NCBI RefSeq assembly: GCF_020991125.1 | Contig: NZ_CP087715.1 | Location: 4,007,501 to 4,071,500, forward strand | Length of the DNA: 64,000 nt | Direction of reading: 5' to 3' | Origin: Microbulbifer celer | Lineage (GTDB): Bacteria > Pseudomonadota > Gammaproteobacteria > Pseudomonadales > Cellvibrionaceae | Part shown: positions 26,389 to 35,297 of the stretch, in pieces | How the letters are laid out: every line of letters starts with the position of its first letter | How positions within the stretch are numbered: position 1 is the first letter of the stretch | Notes under the pieces: model-generated | What the model was told of the DNA's origin: nothing | Seen by the model: only the letters and a program-made list of their open reading frames with translations | Database searches by the model: none | Program-made: the position numbers and the translations under genes

Positions 26389-27183
26389 CTAAATCAGCCC
26401 CTTGGTAATGCACTCGCCCAGTACCTGGGACATATTGTGACATCCGGATTTTTTGATGATCCGCTTGCGATGGTTCTTGATGGTAAATTCCGACAGGTTG
26501 AGCTCACCGGCTATCTGCTGACTGGTAAGCCCGGTAGCTATCAAACGAATGATGGTGATTTCCCGCTCCGTGTACAGAGACTTTGCCGGCACAGGGGGGC
26601 TGAACTCACCTTCAATATTGATGTTCTGATACGACGGGGCACCGTTCATTCCGATCAGTGACAACTTGTAATTGTTTTCCGTGGAGAGGTGGGAAATATC
26701 TGTGTGGATGTTCAGGGATTTGCTGAGGCCGCCGTTTCCATCTGTAGACAGCACTACCGCCTGGTGGTTGAACAAGCGATAGCTGCCATCCCTGGTGCGG
26801 AAGCGAAAGCAGTAAGAGATTTTGTAATTCAGGATCTTGTCGATACCAATTTCATCCTGAAACAGGCGAATAGCCGTTTCTTCGGCCCGGGTGACAAAGG
26901 CCATATCATCCGGGTGTACCTGCTCCAGAATCTGTTGGAAGGTGACTTTGTCGGGATTCAGTCCGAGAATGCTCTCGATCGACGCGCTGACATTGTGAAT
27001 TTTCAGGTCAAAGAGATCGAAAGTATAAAAATAGAAGGGACCGTTGCTGAAGATGGAGGCAATTAACTGGTCCAGCCTGAGCTGAAGCAGTTCCGCTTTG
27101 GCGTCACTGGAAATGATCTCGTTTTCCCGCCATACCCTGCGAAGGTGCTCGACAGCGGGCACCTGGTTGTTGTTCTTTGACAT
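26389..27183 (-). CDS. PAS domain - LuxR-type transcription regulator
   Basis: A protein of 264 residues. Residues about 45-165 form a PAS-3-like sensor (FYFYTFDLFDLKIHNVS, QVHPDDMAFV, YRLFNHQAVVL). The C-terminal LuxR DNA-binding domain is complete (LTEREITIIRLIATGLTSQQ-like pattern: here YTEREITIIRLIATG, then IAGELNLSEFTIKNHRKRI). This architecture is common for regulators near TonB receptors in marine bacteria. It is transcribed away from the TonB receptor at 27697, and a perfect CRP-type site lies 69 bases upstream of its ATG. The inducing signal is not known. Confidence 0.9.
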   Translation of the reverse strand: MSKNNNQVPAVEHLRRVWRENEIISSDAKAELLQLRLDQLIASIFSNGPFYFYTFDLFDLKIHNVSASIESILGLNPDKVTFQQILEQVHPDDMAFVTRAEETAIRLFQDEIGIDKILNYKISYCFRFRTRDGSYRLFNHQAVVLSTDGNGGLSKSLNIHTDISHLSTENNYKLSLIGMNGAPSYQNINIEGEFSPPVPAKSLYTEREITIIRLIATGLTSQQIAGELNLSEFTIKNHRKRIIKKSGCHNMSQVLGECITKGLI

Positions 27184-27251
27184 AGCTGAGCCAATTTGGA
27201 TCTTGTCATGGGCGCGGCACGGCCGCAGAGGCGGGCCAAATCGGCCCTCGA

Positions 27252-27267
27252 TGTGACATTTGTCACA
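27252..27267. promoter_or_regulatory. Perfect CRP/Vfr-type operator
   Basis: TGTGACATTTGTCACA is a perfect dyad that matches the CRP core TGTGA-N6-TCACA exactly. It is in the divergent region between the PAS-LuxR gene (start 27183) and the TonB receptor (start 27697), close to the former. cAMP-CRP control of this regulator is inferred. Confidence 0.75.
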
Positions 27268-27660
27268 AATAGTATCGAGATACTTTTATCAAAGGTGGCT
27301 CGGGATGCCAATAAAATTCCCGTGAGCTGGCAATTTTTTGAAATGGTGGTGTAGCTAAGACAGTTTAGGCAGTTTCCAAGGTGGTTGTGGTGGGCCGGCG
27401 TTCAACAGGAAATTTTGGTCGCAAGTCCCATGTCTATGGCGCAGAGTTCTTCGTAAGCAGCTTTTTTGCGCCACCCTTGTGAGTCATCCCGCATTCGCGG
27501 TCGTTTATGACCACCTATTCTCGGCTTTATGTTGTGCCGGGTTCGCTGCTTGTTGTATGTTTTCCGAGCAAAACAATAACAACCCCCACGCGATGATGAC
27601 GACGCCGCAACCATGGCGATTAAGGTACCTGTAAAAAGTACCGATACTGCGACCGGGGGA
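27268..27660. other. Intergenic region upstream of the TonB receptor
   Basis: Nearly 400 bases without a convincing gene. Two short minus-strand open frames lack ribosome sites and protein-like composition. It should hold the promoter of the TonB receptor; I see no Fur-like repeat of GATAAT. Confidence 0.4.
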
Positions 27661-27676
27661 CTCCGTCATGACGGAG
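27661..27676. promoter_or_regulatory. 16-bp perfect palindrome before TonB receptor
   Basis: CTCCGTCATGACGGAG is fully self-complementary and lies 20 bases upstream of the receptor's ATG. It could be an operator or a leader RNA hairpin. The regulator is unknown. Confidence 0.5.
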
Positions 27677-27696
27677 CGTAGTGATGGTTCACACTT

Positions 27697-30456
27697 ATGC
27701 CCAAGACCTCCCGCAGGTCACTGCTTGCACTGCTGCTGGCGGCATGTCTGCATGCCTACGGCGCCACTGACTCTGCCGATCCGGTGACGGACGACGGCCT
27801 CGATCAGCTATACCCGCTGGATATTCCCTCGCAGCCACTGGATCAGGCACTGCTGGCGCTCGCCCGCCAGACCGGGCTGGCGGTCATGATCGCGTCCGAT
27901 CTCAAGTTGCGGGGGTTGGCACCGGCACTGAGCGGCGAGATGTCGGCACAGCAGGCACTGGAAAAACTGCTGATGGATTCCGGCTACCGCTACCGTGCCG
28001 TGAATGATCAGGGCCTGGTGGTATTGCCGCCGCGCAAGGTGGTGGCGGCCCCGGAACACACTATTGAACCGGAAGTTGAACTGCGGCCGCTATTGGAAGA
28101 GGTAGAAGTGGTGGCCAGCAAGCGCCGCACCCAATTGCAGGACACGCCGATGGCGATCACCGCATTCGGCCGCAACCAGCTGCGGAACCTGCAGATCGAC
28201 AGCCTGGAAGATCTGGCCATTCAGGTGCCGAGCCTGCAGTACGCGCGCAATGGCGATCACACGGCATCGCTGCTGTATATGCGCGGGATTGGATCGGATA
28301 ATCACACCGAGGCCGGGGATTCCGGGGTGGCGATTCATGTAGACGGTCTCTACAGTAGCCGCGCCCAGGGCGCCGCGGTGCTGCTGTATGACCTGGACCG
28401 GATCGAAGTGCTGCGCGGCCCCCAGGGTTCGCTGTTCGGGCGCAACTCCACCGGCGGCGTGATCAACTACCACACCGCGCGGCCGCAGCAGGGATACGAT
28501 ACCGAGTTCTCCGTCACCTTGGGTAATTTTCACCGCCAACAGCTTGAGGCGATGGTGAACCTGCCGCTGGGTGAGGAATTCGCCCTGCGCTGGGCGGGTA
28601 TTTCCAGCCGCGCCGATGGCTACACCGATTACACTGCAGATTCCGTGTGGGCGCCGCGGCGAAACCGCTACAACAATGTCGATCAGTTCAGCCAGCGCCT
28701 CAGTGTGCACTGGCAGCCGCGGCACGACCTGCACTGGTGGGCAAGCGTCGAGCGTTACAGGGATCGCGGCGCCGGTGGTTTGCCGATGGTGGATTACGGC
28801 ATTCCCGTCACCATCGACACCCCGGGTGTAACAGACCTCGTTCAGGATACTTTTCGCAGCCGTCTGAGCTGGCGCACGCCGAACGGTATCAGCGTCACTT
28901 ATATCGGTGGCTACGGTGCCCTCGACCGCACCCAAGCCTGGGATGGCGACCGCACCGGGCCCGTAGGCAGCGAGACCGATCCCGCCATTTTTCACCAGAG
29001 CAACCGCACCCTGTGGTCCGACTACCAATCCCGCCAGCACGAACTGCAATTGAAAAGTGACAACAGTGGCGACCTGCGCTGGTTGCTGGCCTATTTTGAC
29101 TTCGCCGAGGACAACGGTATCCGCTTCGATCTCGAGCACCAGACCGCGGACGGCAGCGGCTGGGGCGGTGCGCCGTCACACAGCTTTCAACAACCGGAAC
29201 GCGGCTCACACCTGAGCGCGGTATACGGGCAGCTGGACTGGGATGTAAATGAGTATTGGGAGCTGTCCACCGGCGCCCGCAGCGGCCGCGACCACCGCTA
29301 TGATCGCGGCGGGCGCAACATTGCCTGTCCGGACCTGATCCGCAGCGACCGCGATGGTGAGCTCGGTTCCATCGCCGTCAATGCGGATTCCGCTGCGCCC
29401 GGTCAGTGTTACGTGAGTAATTACAACGATGTCTCCCAGTCCTGGCGCAGTACCACCGCCATGGCCCGCGCCACCTTCCGCCCCGCGCCCGACAGGTTGT
29501 TCTATCTGCTGTTTGCCCAGGGTTTCAAGCCCGGTATCGTCGAGGATGGCAACAGCCTCGACGGGGTCTACAGTGGATTGGACGACCCGGATTACCAGCG
29601 TGCCCTGGAAGCGGTGATTGCGCGCAACAACAGCGATGACGAGGCCTTTCGCGCTTATGTAGAGCCGGAAACCAACGCCAATATCGAACTCGGCTTCAAG
29701 CTCGGGCTGCGCGATGGCGCCATGACCCTGAACGGCGCCCTGTTCAATACCCGCTACCGGGACCTGCAGGTATCCGGCGTCGCTGAGGATGAAGATGGCA
29801 CCGAGATTGTGCGCAGCACCAATGCTGCCTCCGCTACCATCCGCGGGTTGGAGATGGAGCTGACTTGGGCCACCAGCCTCAACGGGCAACTCAACGGTTT
29901 CTTTTCACTGCTGGATGCCCGCTACGATCGTTTCTTCACCGTGGACAACGCCTACCCCCGCTACGGACAGACCTGGAACCCGGCCGCTGACGACAGCAGC
30001 AGGTCCGACAACCCCGACCTTGTGGATTACAGCGGCAACCGCCTCAAGCAGGCGCCCCGCAGCAGCCTGAGCCTGAACTACACCCATACCCTGCACCTGG
30101 GAAATTGGGCCAGTGCGCGGCCCACGATCGGCGTGCGCTACTCCGACAGAGTCTATTTCGATGAAGCCAACCGCGGCCGTCGCTCCGGCCGGCTGCTGGA
30201 CAATCGCACCGGTGAATGGGTTACCGACCCCGGCGGTCCGGTGTCGGAGCTGGACTACCAGCCCGCCTACTGGCTGTGGAGTGCGGGGGTCAAGATCGAA
30301 CCTGTGGCCGGCAACTGGTGGTTGAACCTGTTTGGCGAGAACCTCACCAACAACCCCGTCCGGCAGGACCTGCAGGATGCTGACAGCGCCATTCCCGAGT
30401 ACTACCTGGCGCAGCCGCGCACACTGGGCCTCGAATTCGGCTTGCGATTTCAATGA
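27697..30456 (+). CDS. TonB-dependent transducer with STN domain
   Basis: An outer-membrane receptor of 919 residues. Signal peptide (about 1-22), then a secretin/TonB short N-terminal (STN) domain (about 40-110: LDIPSQPLDQALLALARQTG), which in FecA-type receptors contacts an anti-sigma factor. Plug domain from about 130 (VASKRRTQLQDTPMAITAF, IEVLRGPQGSLFGRNSTGG), then a 22-strand barrel ending in LGLEFGLRFQ. The ribosome site is weak. Immediately downstream lie a FecI-type sigma and a FecR-type regulator, making a cell-surface signalling unit. The ligand may be a siderophore or other chelate, but the barrel also resembles the IroN/Caulobacter-type receptors used for plant compounds, so the substrate is left open. 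Confidence 0.93.
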   Translation: MPKTSRRSLLALLLAACLHAYGATDSADPVTDDGLDQLYPLDIPSQPLDQALLALARQTGLAVMIASDLKLRGLAPALSGEMSAQQALEKLLMDSGYRYRAVNDQGLVVLPPRKVVAAPEHTIEPEVELRPLLEEVEVVASKRRTQLQDTPMAITAFGRNQLRNLQIDSLEDLAIQVPSLQYARNGDHTASLLYMRGIGSDNHTEAGDSGVAIHVDGLYSSRAQGAAVLLYDLDRIEVLRGPQGSLFGRNSTGGVINYHTARPQQGYDTEFSVTLGNFHRQQLEAMVNLPLGEEFALRWAGISSRADGYTDYTADSVWAPRRNRYNNVDQFSQRLSVHWQPRHDLHWWASVERYRDRGAGGLPMVDYGIPVTIDTPGVTDLVQDTFRSRLSWRTPNGISVTYIGGYGALDRTQAWDGDRTGPVGSETDPAIFHQSNRTLWSDYQSRQHELQLKSDNSGDLRWLLAYFDFAEDNGIRFDLEHQTADGSGWGGAPSHSFQQPERGSHLSAVYGQLDWDVNEYWELSTGARSGRDHRYDRGGRNIACPDLIRSDRDGELGSIAVNADSAAPGQCYVSNYNDVSQSWRSTTAMARATFRPAPDRLFYLLFAQGFKPGIVEDGNSLDGVYSGLDDPDYQRALEAVIARNNSDDEAFRAYVEPETNANIELGFKLGLRDGAMTLNGALFNTRYRDLQVSGVAEDEDGTEIVRSTNAASATIRGLEMELTWATSLNGQLNGFFSLLDARYDRFFTVDNAYPRYGQTWNPAADDSSRSDNPDLVDYSGNRLKQAPRSSLSLNYTHTLHLGNWASARPTIGVRYSDRVYFDEANRGRRSGRLLDNRTGEWVTDPGGPVSELDYQPAYWLWSAGVKIEPVAGNWWLNLFGENLTNNPVRQDLQDADSAIPEYYLAQPRTLGLEFGLRFQ

Positions 30457-30631
30457 CTTCCAGCGATCTACCCCCAATATCGTCCAATTAAAGCAAGTAA
30501 GGGGGGACGGTTCTCCATGCCGATACGTTTTAACTCCAAGAGAAGAAAAACCGGGTGCGCGGCTGTTGTGCCCCGCAGCGGCCGCAGAGCCGCATCCACA
30601 AACAATAAAAGCGAGATGGTGAAGAGAATCC

Positions 30632-31180
30632 ATGGCGACAGCATGGGCGGAACCCCTGGCGAGTGATGATCGCCAGCCACTGGAGCATTACTACCGGGAG
30701 TACCATCAGGAACTCTGTCGGTATGTGGTGAGCAAGTTTGGCCTGCCCCACGGTGATGCCGAGGACGTCGTGCAGGAGGCATTTGCCCGCATGGCGCCCA
30801 AGTTTCACGCTGAGGGCATTGCACACGTGCGGGCGTTTCTGTACCGGTCGGTACACAACGCGTCCATCGATGCGTTGCGCAAAGGCCAGGTCCGGGAAGG
30901 GTATGCGCAGGCGGTACAGGCAGAACCGGAGAACGAGTACGACAACCTCAGCCCGGAGCGGGTCACGGCCGGTCGTCAGTTTCTGGGGCTGATCAGTAGC
31001 GCGCTCTGGAGCATGCCGCACAAACGCCGCCGGTTGTTGCTGATGAATAGGGTCGACGGCCTCTCCTACGCGGAAATTGCCCGTAGAGAGGGACTCTCGG
31101 CAACGGTAGTCAAAAAACACGTAGCCAAAGCACTGGCGGGCTGCCAGCAGGTGCTGCGTGCACATGATGGAGAATTGTAA
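30632..31180 (+). CDS. FecI-like ECF sigma factor
   Basis: A protein of 182 residues with region 2 (YYREYHQELCRYVVSKFGLPHGDAEDVVQEAF) and region 4 (MPHKRRRLLLMNRVDGLSYAEIARREGLS, then VVKKHVAKAL). It is of the iron-starvation (FecI) group by its short length and its partner. It is coupled to fecR by a one-base stop/start overlap (TAATG at 31178-31182). It lies downstream of the receptor, whereas in the classical fec system the sigma gene comes first. Confidence 0.94.
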   Translation: MATAWAEPLASDDRQPLEHYYREYHQELCRYVVSKFGLPHGDAEDVVQEAFARMAPKFHAEGIAHVRAFLYRSVHNASIDALRKGQVREGYAQAVQAEPENEYDNLSPERVTAGRQFLGLISSALWSMPHKRRRLLLMNRVDGLSYAEIARREGLSATVVKKHVAKALAGCQQVLRAHDGEL

Positions 31181-32268
31181 TGGCGGCTGGAAACAGTCAG
31201 ATACGGGCAGAAGATCAGGCACGTGAGTGGTTCATGCTGCGTCATGAGCGCGAGCTCACTGCCCGCGAGACCGCTGACTTCGACGCCTGGATGGCTGAGC
31301 CGGAGCACCGGGCGAGCTATCAGCAGTTGGAAGAGATTGATCGCAGCCTCGCGGCCATAGCCGCCAGTGCCGAGGGCGCGCGCATGCGTCGCGCCGGCGA
31401 AGGTGTATTGAATAAACCAATGCAGGCACTCACCCGAGCCCTGTCTACCCTACTGAGCCCCGTGCCGGCAATGGCGTTTGCCTGCACTCTGTTACTCGCC
31501 GTGGGGGTGGTCTACCTGTCGCCACTGCAACAGGATCAGGCGCAGACCACTTACCGCACCGAGCTTGCCCAGAGCCGGGAAATCACACTCCAGGATGGCA
31601 GCCAGATCACCCTCGGTGCCGACTCGGAAATCGCCACCCGTTTCACCGACGCGGAGCGCACGGTGGAACTGGTAAAAGGGCAGGCGTTCTTCACCGTCAG
31701 CAAGGACCGCACGCGTCCGTTCCTGGTCAACACACCCACCACCCAAGTTCGGGTAGTGGGCACCCGCTTTGATGTACAGCGCGGTGACAGCGTCAAGGTT
31801 ACTGTGGAAGAGGGGATTGTCGATGTGACCCGTCATGTTGTTAATGCGGTCGCCAGTAATACCCAGCCCGACAATACCCGGTCCAACAATACCAGCAGCG
31901 TCTCACAGGACGTCCCCTCCCTCTCGCCCCGTGCAGTCCGCCTGACTGCAGGTCAGCAGGTGCGCGTTAATCCTCGCGGTGTCAGTGCCATCACCAGCGT
32001 GGATGCGAATGAAGTCGCCAGCTGGCGGCGGGGCAAATTCATCTATCGGGACGCACCGCTGTCAGAAGTGGTTGCCGACGCAAACCGCTATCGCCCCGGC
32101 CACATCGTCCTTGGCGCGCCAGAGTTGTCGAGCCTGCGTGTAACTGCCTCTTACTCGCGGGATCAGGTGCAATCTCTGGTAGCGATGCTGGAGGAGACGC
32201 TGCCGGTACGAGTTTATCGCGAGCCAGGTAACCGCGTGGTACTGTGGCCGAAAGGTGTGGACAACTAA
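31180..32268 (+). CDS. FecR-like anti-sigma/transmembrane regulator
   Basis: A protein of 362 residues. N-terminal cytoplasmic anti-sigma part with DUF4880 features (ARETADFDAWMAEPEHRASYQQLE), one membrane helix (about 92-112: AFACTLLLAVGVVYL), and a periplasmic FecR domain (LQDGSQITLGADSEIATRF, VELVKGQAFFTVSKD, VVGTRFDVQ). The C-terminal 80 residues are an STN-like domain (FIYRDAPLSEVVADANRYR). An Asn/Ser/Thr-rich linker sits at about 225-245. It should relay receptor occupancy to the sigma factor encoded just upstream. A terminator follows. Confidence 0.95.
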   Translation: MAAGNSQIRAEDQAREWFMLRHERELTARETADFDAWMAEPEHRASYQQLEEIDRSLAAIAASAEGARMRRAGEGVLNKPMQALTRALSTLLSPVPAMAFACTLLLAVGVVYLSPLQQDQAQTTYRTELAQSREITLQDGSQITLGADSEIATRFTDAERTVELVKGQAFFTVSKDRTRPFLVNTPTTQVRVVGTRFDVQRGDSVKVTVEEGIVDVTRHVVNAVASNTQPDNTRSNNTSSVSQDVPSLSPRAVRLTAGQQVRVNPRGVSAITSVDANEVASWRRGKFIYRDAPLSEVVADANRYRPGHIVLGAPELSSLRVTASYSRDQVQSLVAMLEETLPVRVYREPGNRVVLWPKGVDN

Positions 32269-32286
32269 TCAGAGTGTTTTCGCAAC

Positions 32287-32321
32287 AGCGGCGCCGGGCG
32301 AATACCCCGCGCCGCTTTTTT
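32287..32321 (+). terminator. Terminator of the receptor-fecI-fecR operon
   Basis: AGCGGCGC pairs with GCGCCGCT and is followed by six T. It lies 18 bases after the fecR stop. Confidence 0.92.
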
Positions 32322-32490
32322 GTATCTGGGGATAGCTGAGATTGAAGCTGCGGTTACCGGCGGGGGTACGTTTTATACCGATGGCGCGTTATATAAACAG
32401 GTGACTTATGGCAATGATGCTCTCGTCGACATAGTGCCATCACCTGATATCTCCTCGTCATCATCCGATCTCGCACGATCGAGTAGAGTT
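32322..32490 (+). other. Possible gene remnant between two terminators
   Basis: Some 170 bases between the fecR terminator and a second terminator. One frame reads protein-like (GGGTFYTDGALYKQVTYGND) but has no start signal and runs through the next terminator. It may be the 3' stump of a deleted gene. No match is recognised. Confidence 0.3.
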
Positions 32491-32517
32491 AGCCCGGCAC
32501 CTTGCCGGGCTTTTTTT
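32491..32517 (+). terminator. Second plus-strand terminator
   Basis: AGCCCGGCA pairs with TGCCGGGCT, followed by seven T. It lies 220 bases after fecR, with no intact gene before it, and protects against transcription into the convergent ABM gene. Confidence 0.9.
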
Positions 32518-32527
32518 GGCCGGTTCA

Positions 32528-32845
32528 CTACACTCCATAATCACGCTCGACTCTGGATATCCTCGTTTTAAACGATGAATACCACTTTTCGCGACCTAAC
32601 CTCTGAGCTTCTGCGTGCTCCAAATTGGCCTTCCAGTTTTTTATGGAATCAAGGTCGGACCAATAGGAGACCGTGATCCCTAAACCCTCTCGTGCGGACT
32701 CAATTCCGATAAATCCAGGCTGATCGGAAGCAAGAGCAATCATCTTTCCAGCCATATCCTCGTAGCCCTCATCATCATCCGACAGGTGCGAGGTGAAAAT
32801 CACAGCGTAATAAGGAGGATTTGGTGTTTTGGCGATAAGTGACAA
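32528..32845 (-). CDS. Antibiotic biosynthesis monooxygenase (ABM) domain protein
   Basis: A protein of 105 residues with the ABM ferredoxin-like fold: PPYYAVIFTSHLS, a helix EGYEDMAGKMIALASDQPGFIGIES, and the strand-helix ITVSYWSDLDSIKNWK. Many family members act on reactive or aromatic compounds or bind heme, and the substrate cannot be inferred. The start is a TTG at 32845 with a GGGAAA site; the next ATG would cut the domain. It stands alone at the start of an AT-richer stretch. Confidence 0.85.
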   Translation of the reverse strand: MSLIAKTPNPPYYAVIFTSHLSDDDEGYEDMAGKMIALASDQPGFIGIESAREGLGITVSYWSDLDSIKNWKANLEHAEAQRLGREKWYSSFKTRISRVERDYGV

Positions 32846-32950
32846 TCGGATTTTCCCAGGTATTCGATGGCGTAAATGGCCGCAGTTTTCTTTCAGAAAA
32901 TTTTTGCAGAATTAATTGAAGACTGCAGTCCGGAAAGCAGTTTGGAACTT

Positions 32951-33427
32951 TTAGAGCACTTTCTCATAAATGGACACCTCTTCGCCGTTGTACAGCACCA
33001 ACTCGATGAACTGCCAACCTTCACGGAGTAGTAATGAATTTGCCGTGCTTGTACCCGAATAGATGACCTTGAAGCCTAGGCTGCGTGCAACCTCCTCTAG
33101 AGCGAGTGCCATTTGCGCACCAATACCGTAGCCACGGTATTGCGGCGCTACCATGCCCCCAGCCACCCACGGTGAAAAATGCTTGTGTGTCGTAATGGAT
33201 TCAGATTTTAGTGCCACAACACCGCACGGTTCTGGACCAACAAATGCCACAAGGCCGACAGGTAAGTGATTTCGACTTGAATACGCCAGGAGATCTTGAC
33301 GCGCATCGCCGGGGCCATCTGCTCCATAGTAGTCGGGCCATTCCGTTTGGAACAGGCGCTCAAGCACAGGCAGAGCTTCTGGACGATCTGCGAGGTATCC
33401 AATGTCAGGAGAAATAGCCATAGTCAT
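32951..33427 (-). CDS. GNAT family N-acetyltransferase
   Basis: A protein of 158 residues with the GNAT acetyl-CoA motif A pattern VAPQYRGYGIGAQMALALEEVARSLGF (RGYGIG is the pyrophosphate loop) and the C-terminal strand IYSGTSTANSLLLREGW. The substrate amine is unknown. There is an alternative ATG two codons in. It does not overlap its neighbours and seems to be a single-gene unit in the accessory stretch. Confidence 0.88.
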   Translation of the reverse strand: MTMAISPDIGYLADRPEALPVLERLFQTEWPDYYGADGPGDARQDLLAYSSRNHLPVGLVAFVGPEPCGVVALKSESITTHKHFSPWVAGGMVAPQYRGYGIGAQMALALEEVARSLGFKVIYSGTSTANSLLLREGWQFIELVLYNGEEVSIYEKVL

Positions 33428-33599
33428 TTTCGCTCTAACGCCGCTAGTGGGTAAGCTGTCCGGTGAAGCCCGGCAGAGCCGGATCGCATTGCCTCGCCCT
33501 ATTTTGCACTCTTGGATGAATGTCCGCAGCTCCTCTGAAAGTGAGGAGAGGTCTTCAGTAGATACGAGCGCTTTGTGTACACCCAGTATGGTGTAGTGG

Positions 33600-34094
33600 T
33601 CAAATATTTTGGGCCATTACAATGGCCTTGTTCGCATCCGATATCTCATGTTGGCTAAACACTTGAATACCATGCCGGCGGAGCAGTGCAGCTGTAACGC
33701 CCATACCGGGGTTCCGCTTACCTGAGAAGCTACCGTCATAGATGAATGAACTGCCGCAAGAAGGACTAGATTCAGCCAGTACAGCTATTTCAATATTGAA
33801 TTTATTACACAGTGCCAAGGCAATCGAGGCCCCTTTGATAAACTGGTCGGTAACTATATTTCCGCCTTTTTCAACAACGTCGGTATCACCATCTAATACA
33901 CTGTCTCCGCTACCGACGAAAATCTCCGCAGGTTTCCTGGGAATGCTCATTCCGGCCTCAACTTCTGGGCAAACTGAAACAACCCGGCCTTCAGATATCC
34001 AACTCTCTATAATCTGATCGTGCACCCGTAGGCTCCCGCCATCGTATCGAACACTTTTTCCTAAAAGGCAGGCGCTCACTAATACTTTTCTCAA
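33600..34094 (-). CDS. DUF523 family protein
   Basis: A protein of 164 residues. The DUF523 signatures VSACLLGKSVRYDGG and SPSCGSSFIYDGSFSGKRNPGMGVTA are complete, with the paired Cys residues typical of the family. The start is taken as a TTG at 34094 preceded by GGGGG, because the family begins with this motif; the frame is open to an ATG at 34178. Function is unknown; a Cys-based metal or iron-sulfur site is possible. The base composition is clearly more AT-rich than the rest of the window. Confidence 0.87.
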   Translation of the reverse strand: MRKVLVSACLLGKSVRYDGGSLRVHDQIIESWISEGRVVSVCPEVEAGMSIPRKPAEIFVGSGDSVLDGDTDVVEKGGNIVTDQFIKGASIALALCNKFNIEIAVLAESSPSCGSSFIYDGSFSGKRNPGMGVTAALLRRHGIQVFSQHEISDANKAIVMAQNI

Positions 34095-34321
34095 ACTACT
34101 AACCCCCAGTATTGTGGCATTAACGCTGCGAGCAGCGGTAGCGCATTGTATACACGAAAATTGGAATGTGCTCACCATTCCGTAAATCTGGAGACCCGCA
34201 AGAAGACGGGATCGTGCAGAGTGTCAGTATTGAAGTAATCTGCATGAATTGTGGGAGTCTAACACCTGGGGCAAGCCGTCGGTTGGAGCGCTAGCACAAA
34301 TCGGTCGGATTGACTCCCCTG

Positions 34322-35098
34322 TTAACTCAATGTCTCGCGGAATAAAGAGTTTAGGCTGTTCATGGTTTTCCCATTTTTCTCAGGGCTAACGGAAAAAGAC
34401 TCTAAACGCTTTAGCTCAGATTCAATGAATTCGTTTAGTTCTGTGATCGGCGGCGCCAATTCCTTTTCCAAGCTTCTCTTTTTTCTCGCCAGTAGCTCTG
34501 AAATCTGGCCATCTAGCTCAGCTCTGTCACTGACCATTTTTCTAAGTTTCTCAAATTCAATCGGTGCTGGTTCCCCATATTTCTCCAGCCACATGATTGA
34601 AAGCAGTGGTCTCAATACATAGAAGTACTTCTTGATAGGAACACGTTCTTCCCGGAGGTAGCCCCTGTAGTTCGTTTTTGCCATGCTGCGGTAGTGGTAT
34701 ATTCCTTTTTCAACGGAATACACGCTGGGAAGAAGATCCCGCGCGCGCTGAGAAAAATTGCCACGCTCGATATACACAATAGGTGACTGCAGCCATTCCA
34801 CAAATGCAGGATTAGACTTGGAAAAGAGCTTCAAAGCTTTTCTGATGTCCCACCCGTTAATGTCGATTTCATCGACAATCGGATACTCAATAACATCTCT
34901 TTTGTCTTCCAGGTCAACTGCGACATACCAATCTCTGGGGTGTGCGTAAACAAAGCGAACATCGTAGTCACTATTGGGCGATTCGAACCCCCAGGCTCGG
35001 CTGCCCGACTCGATGGCGTAGAGAACCCGCACTCCGTGCTCTTTTTCGGCTTGTTTGATCCTTGCAAGAATCTCTTCTTTAACGACTTTTTCGATCAT
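34322..35098 (-). CDS. RlaP-like nucleotidyltransferase
   Basis: A protein of 258 residues with a polymerase-beta-type nucleotidyltransferase core: GSRAWGFESPNSDYDVRFVY carries the GS and DxD catalytic features (the second Asp in DYDVR). The downstream helices fit the RlaP family (predicted nucleotidyltransferases linked to RNA repair). A role in RNA end repair is inferred from the family only. No RNA ligase or related partner is next to it. It is AT-rich, like the DUF523 gene, suggesting recent acquisition. Confidence 0.87.
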   Translation of the reverse strand: MIEKVVKEEILARIKQAEKEHGVRVLYAIESGSRAWGFESPNSDYDVRFVYAHPRDWYVAVDLEDKRDVIEYPIVDEIDINGWDIRKALKLFSKSNPAFVEWLQSPIVYIERGNFSQRARDLLPSVYSVEKGIYHYRSMAKTNYRGYLREERVPIKKYFYVLRPLLSIMWLEKYGEPAPIEFEKLRKMVSDRAELDGQISELLARKKRSLEKELAPPITELNEFIESELKRLESFSVSPEKNGKTMNSLNSLFRETLS

Positions 35099-35297
35099 AG
35101 ATGTATTTTAGTTGGTGCACGCCGTACCGATTAAAAACGCAACATTGCGGAGGTTTTGGCACTCGGTGCGCGGCCTGGTTGTGTTCTAGGCGTTTGCAGG
35201 CAAACGCACTGTGTCCTGCGGGACATAGTCCGCTAGTTGATGACGGTGAGAGAGACATCCTTAGAGACCTGAAAGCAGCAGCTCCTGCTTTTTCCAA
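35099..35297. other. Intergenic remnant region
   Basis: About 200 bases between the RlaP gene and soxR. No gene is seen. A segment near 35265 (GACCTGAAAGCAGCAGCT) resembles part of the left arm of the palindrome at 53631, which could make it a fragment of that element; the match is short. Confidence 0.3.

Noticed and set aside
27268..27696. Fur box upstream of the STN-type receptor
   Set aside because: I looked for GATAAT-type repeats and found none, so iron control through Fur is not claimed.
28090..29139. Minus-strand frame of 349 codons opposite the TonB receptor
   Set aside because: It lies fully inside a well-supported receptor gene and resembles no protein.
34977..35010. Possible tRNA-like T-arm in the RlaP gene (GATTCGAACCCCC)
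   Set aside because: The match is limited to the T-loop and falls in the conserved coding motif of RlaP; no cloverleaf forms.
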